A stretch of 64,000 nucleotides of DNA from Globodera rostochiensis (taxonomy: Eukaryota; Nematoda; Chromadorea; Rhabditida; Heteroderidae), in assembly GCA_018350325.1 (NCBI GenBank), contig JAEVLN010000005.1, positions 1,312,142 to 1,376,141 of the forward strand. The letters are read 5' to 3'. Made by a program: the position numbers and the translations under genes. Under the pieces are notes generated by a model, which ran no database searches, was not told the origin of the DNA, and was given only the letters and a program-made list of their open reading frames with translations. Below are positions 57,073-64,000 of the stretch, in pieces. Numbering within the stretch: the stretch's first letter is position 1; each line of letters opens with the position of its first letter.

Positions 57073-60000
57073 CTAATCACCTTCCTGCTTCCCATCTTGA
57101 GTGTACTGCTCGGGCACCGGCACGCCAATGATTTCTGGAGACGACGACTCATTAGTCTTAAGTCAGGGATGAACCCGACCGATTCGGGTCGCTTTTTTTC
57201 AATCACAACTCGGAAGAATCGCCCAAATTAGAAATATACGGAAAACAGAACAACGGACCGAATGTCAAAAAGGTCGGCTAGGAAAAGCGTTGAAACCGGT
57301 GCCTTTTGATTATGTATAAATCAAAAATAAAGTCCGAACACCTGGCAACATCCACGGTTTAGTCCAACCAACAAGCGGCGTCTAGAATGCAAAATGCAGT
57401 CGGATTAAAAGAAATTATCAAAAATAGGTGCCCGGAAAGTTAAATTGTTTTTCAAAATGAAGAAAAAAATTTCTGCCACGCAAATTACCAACCCCGGATC
57501 ATTTTTATTTTTTATACCATTTTTGAAAAATTACACATCCAGTACGGGAATTTGTTTTTTTAAATTAATTGAAACAAAGTTTACCTGACCAGGAATGTAG
57601 AATGCCTGAAATTTAATAAATAAATTAAATGAAATTCCGGGCACTGTGCCTGTCGTTGGGCGCCTCTTTTCGTCAAATTTTAACGTGAATAGGCTTTATA
57701 GTCGGTTTTAGCTTTAGCCGGCGTTCGAAGGTGCGGATCAGAAAGGATAAAAGCAGCTTTTTCTGTGCTTTTTTATTGGCACGGGCCGGGCCCAGTAGGG
57801 GTTTTACCCGGGCCTCCGGGTAAAACATTTAAATGCCGTCCGGAGAATTTAAAAGAAGTTTATTCGGTGCCAAAATCGCACATTCAAAAAAGGTTTTTTG
57901 GGGAGGTCCGGTGGTGCGGGGGAAATTTTCTTTTTTTGTTAAAAGCAATTTGTAGGGGTTGGGATTATGCGACGCCTAAAAATTTAAACAAAATGGGGAT
58001 TTTGTTAAGGATAGGAAAATAATAAATTATGATTTGACCCACCGAATTGTAGTAGAACAGCAGTCCCTCCAGTTGGTATGGGAATTTGTTGTGCATAAAT
58101 TGACCAATTTGTGTTGTTGAGCCGGCACAAGAAGGCAACAGAACAAACCTTTTAGGGTTTATTCTTTTGTTAAATTAATGTGCCAATCAAATTCATTGAA
58201 ATTTGCGGGATGTTATGAATTTTGTGTCAACTTTTTAAAAATAAACAACCCCAACCAAAAATAAATAAAAGCAATAAAAAAGAGAAGCCCCCAAACTTAA
58301 AGTAAAAAGCAGCACCTTTCACTCGTTTGGAGGGCCAAAAGAGTAAATGCAATTCCAAAAGATTGTTTCGTCTTCGTAGGGACGACGGCAAAATTCGCTT
58401 TCATCTCTTTGAAATGCTTCTGGAGAAAGGAACGGCGCGTCACGAAGTCCATTTGCGTGTACAGTTTCTGAGAAAGGCCGAAATGCTTTCAATTTCCCTT
58501 TTATCCGCCATTTTGCTCCCCCACCTTATCCCACATCAACAGGTCAAGAAAATACAGCTTCATCTTTGATTTGTCAACAATGGCATCCAATACGGTTAAT
58601 GAGTCTAAAAATGTTTGATATGTGTCAATTTTAATGAGGTAAAAAACACCTTTGGACAAGACATTTCCTCCCGGCAAAAATGAATGGAATTGTGGGACCA
58701 AATGCCCTTCAAAAAGCGCCGCACCGTTTTCGAATAACACACGCGTTTTCCCTTTGTTGGCCACCACCAAAGCGCGACGGCCCTTCGGTAATGGGACCAT
58801 TGTCCATTCTGTAGCCAAAGTGCCTAAAATAAGATGGGACCATTGTCCATTCTGTAGCCAAAGTGCCTAAAATAAGATGGGACCATTGCCCATTCTGTAG
58901 CCAAAGTGCCTAAAATAAGATGGGACCATTGCCCATTCTGTAGCCAAAGTGCCTAAAATAAGATGGGACCATTGTCCATTCTGTAGCCAAAGTGCCTAAA
59001 ATAAGATGGGACCATTGCCCATTCTGTAGCCAAAGTGCCTAAAATAAGATGGGACCATTGCCCATTCTGTAGCCAAAGTGCCTAAAATAAGATGGGACCA
59101 TTGTCCATTCTGTAGCCAAAGTGCCTAAAATAAGATGGGACCATTGCCCATTCTGTAGCCAAAGTGCCTAAAATAAGATGGGACCATTGTCCATTCTGTA
59201 GCCAAAGTGCCTAAAATAAGATGGGACCATTGCCCATTCTGTAGCCAAAGTGCCTAAAATAAGATGGGACCATTGCCCATTCTGTAGCCAAAGTGCCTAA
59301 AATGAGATGGGACCATTGTCCATTCTGTAGCCAAAGTGCCTAAAATAAGATGGGACCATTGTCCATTCTGTAGCCAAAGTGCGTAAAATAAGATGGGACA
59401 ATTGTCCATTCCGTGGCCAAAGTGCCTAAAATAAGATGGGACCATTGTCCAAGTGCCTTAAATGGGTCTCAAACTTTCGAAAAGATCGGCACAAAAAGTT
59501 AGGCTTTTTAAATTTAAGGATGGGGTCTCTTCTTTTTTTTCTTCTAAAAGGCATATTCAGTCGAACAGTTCGGCACATCGGAAGAAACAAACGAAATTTT
59601 AATGACACATCAATTCAAAAATCTACTAACCGGGGATGTCCACCAGCCATTCACTAAAGTTAAAATGCCAATATTGTAAAAATATTAAAAAAAGCACCGA
59701 CCTGAACATGAGAATGTTTGTGCACGAACCCTGAGGTCGGCTTACATTTATTGGACTTGCAAAAGCATTTGTCTGTGCGTCTTCAAAAGGTCGGAAGCGT
59801 TGAAGCCATTCCTCGTGAGTCCTTAAAAATGCCTTTTTATTTCAAAATTAGCTTTTTAGGGCGGCGCTCGATGAGGCTTATTTGTGACTTGTTTAACTCA
59901 CAAATTCGGTCTCTCCAAGTGCTCCCGACGTCTCAGTCGCTGTAGCTCCGCCAATTTGTTTGCATCGTTGTTGTACTGCTTGCTAAAGCGTGCGTGTTCT

Positions 60001-60301
60001 GCTAGCGCGGCACCATCAACCAAAGCTGACAGGACGAGACGGTCGAGCAGTGCGTCGACATCCTTTTTGAGGAATAAAGCTTCAAAAAATGGGACTGAAA
60101 TTTTGGTCCCGGTTTTTCAAAATTCCTTTTAAACTCCTTAATGACTGGCCCCGGTTTTTTGACCGGGAATTTTTTCAGTCTCGGTCACGGCTTTTCCCAA
60201 AAACCCGGTCCCGGCCAACTCTATTCAAAACAAATAGAATTTACATCTGTGGACGGTATGTGCGAAGTTTTTGACAAATTCGGCCGCTTTTGGCGCGGCA
60301 T
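57073..60301 (-). CDS. SNUPN: Snurportin-1-like m3G-cap import adaptor
   Basis: Adaptor that binds the trimethylguanosine cap of U snRNPs and carries them into the nucleus through importin beta. Exons: about 60084-59902, 59821-59702, 59653-59631 (23 nt), 58823-58525, 58485-58316, 58148-58043, 57605-57585 (21 nt) and 57156-57073; all these phases agree. Exon 1 has an importin-beta-binding-like segment HARFSKQYNNDANKLAELQR plus LRRREHLE. Later come FSEWLVDIPG, TLATEWTMVPLPKGRRALVV, the cap-binding core FHSFLPGGN, LTVLDAIVDKSKMKLYFLDL, FPYQLEGLLFYYNS, FYIPGQ and a C-terminal EIIGVPVPEQYT. These follow human SNUPN in order. The start is unresolved: an ATG at 60301-60299 (MPRQKRPNLSKTS) is a candidate, but its splice phase to the IBB exon does not fit. 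A 43-bp array lies in the intron before the 58823 exon. Confidence 0.82.
58791..59478 (-). repeat. 43-bp array duplicating a splice acceptor and exon start
   Basis: Fifteen full units plus a partial one, spaced exactly 43 bp. On the minus strand each unit contains TTATTTTAGGCACTTTGGC and TACAGAATGGACAATGGTCC: the intron end, the AG acceptor and the first codons (TLATEWTMVP) of the snurportin exon that starts at 58823. The period is not a multiple of three, so reading through extra units shifts frame. Units differ by few substitutions (GTCC or GCCC). Confidence 0.88.
60088..60226. mobile_element. CCCGGT-word element
   Basis: About 140 bp with GGTCCCGGTTTTT, CCCCGGTTTTTTGACCGGG and, at the right, CCCGGTCCCGGCCAACTCTA. 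It looks like the hAT-type word elements (inverse end TAGAGTTGGCCGGGACC). The left end is not defined. It lies in the 5' part of the snurportin locus. Confidence 0.5.
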
Positions 60302-60317
60302 TTTCTTTTTCTTCTGT

Positions 60318-61825
60318 TCAAAAATTTAACATTATAAGAAGCACAGATGCACTAATTTCGATGCCTGCAGCAGGGCCGGAAGGTCGACTGCCTGCAGCAG
60401 GGCCGGAAGGTCGACTGCCTGCAGCAGGGCCGGACGGTCGGCCGAATGCAGCAGCGCCGGAAGGACTGCCTGCAGCAGGGCCGGAAGGTCGACTGCCTGC
60501 AGCAGGGCCGGAAGATCGACTGCCTGCAGCAGGGCCGGAAGGTCGACTGCCTGCAGCAGGGCTGGAAGGTCGACTGCCTGCAGCAGGGCCGGAAGATCGA
60601 CTGCCTGCAGCAGGGCCGGAAGGTCGACTGCCTGCAGCAGGGCCGGACGGTCGGCCGCCTGCAGCAGGGCCGGAAGGTCGACTGCCTGCAGCAGGGCTGG
60701 AAGGTTGACTGCCTGCAGCAGGGCCGGAAGGTCGACTGCCTGCAGCAGGGCCGGACGGTCGGCCGCCTGCAGCAGGGCCCGAAGGTCGACTGCCTGCAGC
60801 AGGGCCGGACGGTCGGCCGCCTGCAGCAGGGCCGGAAGGTCGACTGCCTGCAGCAGGGCTGGAAGGTTGACTGCCTGCAGCAGGGCCGGAAGGTCGACTG
60901 CCTGCAGCAGGGCCGGACGGTCGGCCGCCTGCAGCAGGGCCCGAAGGTCGACTGCCTGCAGCAGGGCTGGAAGGTTGACTGCCTGCAGCAGGGCCGGAAG
61001 ATCGACTGCCTGCAGCAGGGCCGGACGGTCGGCCGCCTGCAGCAGGGCCCGAAGGTCGACTGCCTGCAGCAGGGCTGGAAGGTTGACTGCCTGCAGCAGG
61101 GCCGGAAGATCGACTGCCTGCAGCAGGGCCGGACGGTCGACTGCCTGCAGCAGGGCTGGAAGGTTGACTGCCTGCAGCAGGGCCGGACGGTCGGCCGCCT
61201 GCAGCGGCATGTGGGTTCGGGCCGGAGGGTTGCCGATGCCCAAAAGAACAATGCTTCAATAATCCGTCCCAATCGTATGTCGATGTTCGTCGCCGACTTT
61301 TAGTCCGTGTGCTGCTCCAACTTTGCTGTTGTGTCTGACAGTAGTCGCTGGTGCTAAAAATGTGCATTAGAGAGATGGGAACTCCCGCCGATTCCCGTCT
61401 TTTGTTGGCCTCCCGTCTCCGGTTTTTTGGGGAGGTTAAGGTAAGGGGTGGGAGAGCTATATTCAACGAAAGATTTTGATCAATTCGCGAGCTTCGCGAA
61501 CGATCAGACAGCTCTTTGGGGCTTGTTTTTAAATTTGTTTAAAAAATTAAATTGAGAAAAGGTCCCCCACCGGCGAATGCAATTGTAATGCATTCTTTTT
61601 TTGGCTGGGTCCGACAAAACAGTGTAAGCCTCGGCGATTTGCTAAATTAAAACATTGTTTAGAAAATATAAATTAAATAAATGCTACTTTAAATTTTTCT
61701 TCGGCATTTTTATCTTTGTTTTTGTCCGGGTGAAATTTGAGTGCCATTTTCCGATAAGCCTTTTTAATGTCGTCGTCACTCGCATTGTGGCTGATGCCAA
61801 GAATTAGGAAATAATTTGCACTCAT
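60318..61825 (-). CDS. J-domain protein fused to a (PSGPAAGSR)n repeat region
   Basis: Three exons, 61825-61688, 61641-61571 and 61353-60318, give 414 residues with agreeing phases. Residues 1-70 form a J domain: [37 protein letters not shown] (HPD present), then [14 protein letters not shown] domains stimulate Hsp70 ATPase. Exon 3 adds a short linker ([33 protein letters not shown]) and then about 31 copies of a nine-residue repeat, PSGPAAGSR with Q/S variants, ending [15 protein letters not shown]. The acceptor CATTTTTAG before exon 3 is strong. The fusion depends on that splice; an alternative is that the J domain continues into another, unseen exon. Low-complexity Arg/Gly/Ser/Pro tails could mediate RNA binding or condensate formation, but that is speculation. 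Confidence 0.55.
60362..61209 (-). repeat. 27-bp minisatellite with PstI-type CTGCAG core
   Basis: About 31 units of 27 bp (CTGCCTGCAGCAGGGCCGGAAGGTCGA type), with a few point variants (GGACGGTCGGC, GGCTGGAAGGTTGA) that recur in blocks, suggesting higher-order duplication. The period is divisible by three, so at least five frames are open. Only the minus-strand Pro/Ser/Gly/Ala/Arg frame connects to upstream exons. Confidence 0.9.
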
Positions 61826-62419
61826 TACGCGTCTATTTTTTTGGGGAAATTATCTTTTATGTTTTAGGGGGGGGGGGGGGGGGGGGTAAAAATGAAATGG
61901 GATGACGGGGATAGAACTTCAAACTTTGCAATGGATGAGATGGGCGGGGACCGGGCGGCGCGGCAGACGCATTTTGACGGAGGTCAATTTTTGCAATCGA
62001 TCCACGAATTGCGTAAATGACCAAATGGTGCACTTTTTGCCGATTATTTGCCGGTCTTATGGCCATAAAATATGGACGAAATATGGATAAAAAAATTTTC
62101 AAATATAGCAAAAAAGGGGCAAGATTTTCCTAATTGAAGTAAAAATAAAAATAAAAATTTTATATGTAAATTAAAGGCATTTCAGAAAATTTTTTTGAAA
62201 ATAAGCAGAATTTTAAAAATTTCATTTTTTGGTGGCAGAATTTTTAGTCGTGAAAAAGTCAATTTCTAGAGGTGCATTTTTTGAAAATTTTTAAAAAATC
62301 GATTCTTAGGGGTGTATTTTTCGTTTTATTGCATTTTTGTTAAGGAATTTTTGAAAAATGGCAAAATATGGAATATGGATAAAAATCGCGAAATATGGAA
62401 AATATGGATTATAAAATGG
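61826..62419. other. Upstream region of the J-domain gene with G-run
   Basis: 61867-61886 is a run of about 20 G. The block 62040-62110 has AAATATGGA words. No gene supported. Confidence 0.4.
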
Positions 62420-62980
62420 GCTCTAGAAGCTCCAAACAAAGCTAAAAACATCATTTATGCATTTAGAAGCCGTTTCAAGTGCGCAAATTGGAAAGAATGT
62501 GATGCTTTTTTGCAAAAAAATTGCTTAAAAAACCACAAAATGAGGCTAAAACCTCTGATTTGGGAGCCCTGGTTAAGACATTTGTAACCAACATTTTAAA
62601 AATACGGCATTTTTTGAAACTTTTTAGTAATAAAAGAGATCCGGGGAAAATTTTTTTGAAGCTTTTTAGTAATAAAAGAGATCCGGGGAAAATTTTTTTG
62701 AAGCTTTTTAGTAATAAAAGAGATACGGGGAAAATTTTTTTGAAGCTTTTAACGATATTTCGTAAGAAAAAATGTTTTTTATTGTCATTTTTCCCAAAAA
62801 AACACAAAAAATCCACAAGGAACTCGAAAGACCACAAAAATCCGCAACCGCATTTCAAAAAAAAATCCTCATTGGCCTTTCCAAAAACCACAGAATGAGG
62901 AAAAACCCGCAAATATCGGAACCCTGGTATAAATACCATAAATGATGTTTTTAGCTTTGTTTGGAGCTTCTAGAGCCGAA
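62420..62980. mobile_element. Inverted-repeat element with AAATATGGA words and 42-bp triplication
   Basis: CTCTAGAAGCTCCAAACAAAG with CTAAAAACATCATTTATG (62420-62462) recurs inverted at 62939-62980. Inside, a 42-bp unit with AAGCTTTTTAGTAATAAAAG is repeated three times (62616-62742). AAATATGGA words occur on both sides. MITE-like, ends undefined. Confidence 0.55.
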
Positions 62981-63299
62981 AATATGGATCATATGGACCA
63001 GAGGCAAAACGGAACAATTATATACCAATTGACTCCTCTCGGTCTGCAATGTAAGAATCCGAAAAAAAAATTTTGGGCAACCATTCCCTGAAGAGTTAAA
63101 GACCCGGGACTGAAGTGTCTTTTGCCTGGGGACTCAGTTGTCCACTGATGAAAAAAATGGGCAAAATCACTCAAAATTTAGTATCATTCGAAAGCTCTCT
63201 ACGAGATAAATCGATCTAGACATGACGCAACCCGATCAGACGCCATTTGGATGCCGGCCGACGGAGTCCCAGTGTAAAATAGACATTTCAGTACCATTA

Positions 63300-63510
63300 A
63301 GAAACACAGGCGATTGACCGAATGTCTTTAGAGGTGCATTTTCGGTTTTATTGCACTTTTCATAAAGAATTTTTCAAAAAAGTCCGAAATAGTCACTTAA
63401 ATACTATTTTGGTCACTAAAAGATAGTCACTAAAAACTCGATTTTCGTGCTTTTCAGAGCAAGGCGCGTTCAGGACAAAAATAGTAAAAAAGGACTAAAA
63501 ATCCCAACCT
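63300..63510. mobile_element. hAT-type MITE remnant ending AAAAATCCCAACCTA
   Basis: The right end is the inverse of TAGGTTGGGATTTTTAGTCC, preceded by AGTCACTAAAA/ATAGTAAAAAAGGAC words and a segment (GGTGCATTTTCGGTTTTATTG) shared with 62270-62340. Left end not seen. Confidence 0.5.
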
Positions 63511-63650
63511 ACTTATCAGAGTCTGGTCCAGACCCGAACAAAAATAATACCAATCGACTCCTCTCGTCGAGCTGAATACGAATAATTCGTTCACTCTAAG
63601 CCTTCAAACATGCAGGAAACGAATGTGACTTTACTACTTTATGTACGGAA

Positions 63651-63845
63651 CAGGGGTGCTCGTAATTACGAGTTACGAATTACTTACTTTTACGGCGTTT
63701 TGGCTGTTAAGAATTACGGATTACTTATTACGAATTTTTTTTGACTTTTACAATTACGGATTACTTTTTACGAATTTTTTTGCCTTTTACGAATTACGGA
63801 TTACTTATTACGAATTTTGCAAAAAATTCGTAATTTTTTCGTAAT
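63651..63845. mobile_element. hAT-type MITE with TTACGAATTACG words
   Basis: Starts CAGGGGTGCTCGTAATTACG; about 190 bp of ACGAATTACGGATTACTTTT words. No matching right end before the adjoining GC-rich hairpin element. Confidence 0.6.
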
Positions 63846-63859
63846 TTTCTGTTTTTTGG

Positions 63860-63930
63860 GGCGGAGGGAGGGTCGGCGGTGCCGATAGGCGCCGCCGAGA
63901 AAATTTTGAATTTTGACTCAATTTGTTAAC
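63860..63930. repeat. GC-rich hairpin element, last copy
   Basis: GGCGGTGCCGATAGGCGCCG with CCGAGAAAATTTTGAATTTTG and ACTCAATTTGTTAA, nearly identical to the copy at 12422, which defines the conserved tail of the family. Confidence 0.7.
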
Positions 63931-64000
63931 AGATTTAACGGTATTTGTCAAGAAAATTGGGGTCCCACCCAACTCATCCATACCCATCTCATCCATGTCC

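Noticed and set aside
58791..59478. CRISPR-like array
   Set aside because: Units abut with no unique spacers and the genome is eukaryotic; the array copies a splice acceptor.
60446..61303. Long open frames on the plus strand and other minus frames across 60.4-61.3 kb
   Set aside because: The 27-bp period is a multiple of three, so most frames are open by construction; only one frame connects to recognisable upstream exons.

Overview
The window is eukaryotic and most likely from a nematode, plausibly a plant-parasitic tylenchid such as a cyst nematode. That is an inference from three things: many short exons with compact introns, a CED-3-type caspase beside an srt-family 7TM chemoreceptor, and many small secreted cysteine-rich proteins with ShKT-like modules. 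Species cannot be fixed from the sequence. Exon boundaries below were read by eye from GT/AG sites, frame continuity and family similarity.

Layout. 1-9.3 kb (+): a long multi-exon gene of unknown family whose 3' exons encode a divergent canonical-type poly(A) polymerase; its 5' end lies outside the window. 9.3-13.27 kb: a repeat nest (duplicated 444-bp element, tRNA-derived SINEs, hAT-type MITEs, GC-rich hairpin elements) with two small minus-strand secreted-protein genes. 13.27-21.66 kb: a complete Ty3/gypsy-like LTR retrotransposon (minus strand) with identical 305-bp LTRs, an open 2444-codon gag-pol frame and a C-terminal SGNH-hydrolase-like domain. 21.7-24.3 kb: a minus-strand secreted NPY/GYN-repeat protein gene. 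25.0-33.97 kb (+): a coiled-coil gene of the MTCL/SOGA family with an N-terminal Cys/His motif. 34.2-46.5 kb: secreted-peptide region (two paralogous repeat/Cys-rich proteins, a His-rich peptide precursor, and a four-Cys peptide precursor present twice in a 1877-bp inverted repeat that brackets an srt chemoreceptor gene). 46.6-49.5 kb: gene-poor, with a full 649-bp hAT MITE. 49.6-52.3 kb (+): a flavin-containing monooxygenase. 52.8-61.8 kb (minus): a CARD-caspase, a snurportin and a J-domain protein lie in tandem. 61.9-64 kb: repeats.

Themes. (1) Many short elements consist of a hAT-type end (TAGGG/CAGGG/TAGAG) whose adjacent 'word' is repeated in both orientations through the interior; each family has its own word, and four insertions carry 8-bp target duplications. 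(2) Minisatellites have invaded coding regions: 27 bp in the J-domain protein, 36 and 45 bp in secreted proteins, and a 43-bp array that copies a splice acceptor plus exon start in the snurportin gene. (3) Micro-exons (21, 23 and 25 nt) occur in the snurportin and caspase genes; the 25-nt one carries the whole caspase active-site QACRG motif.
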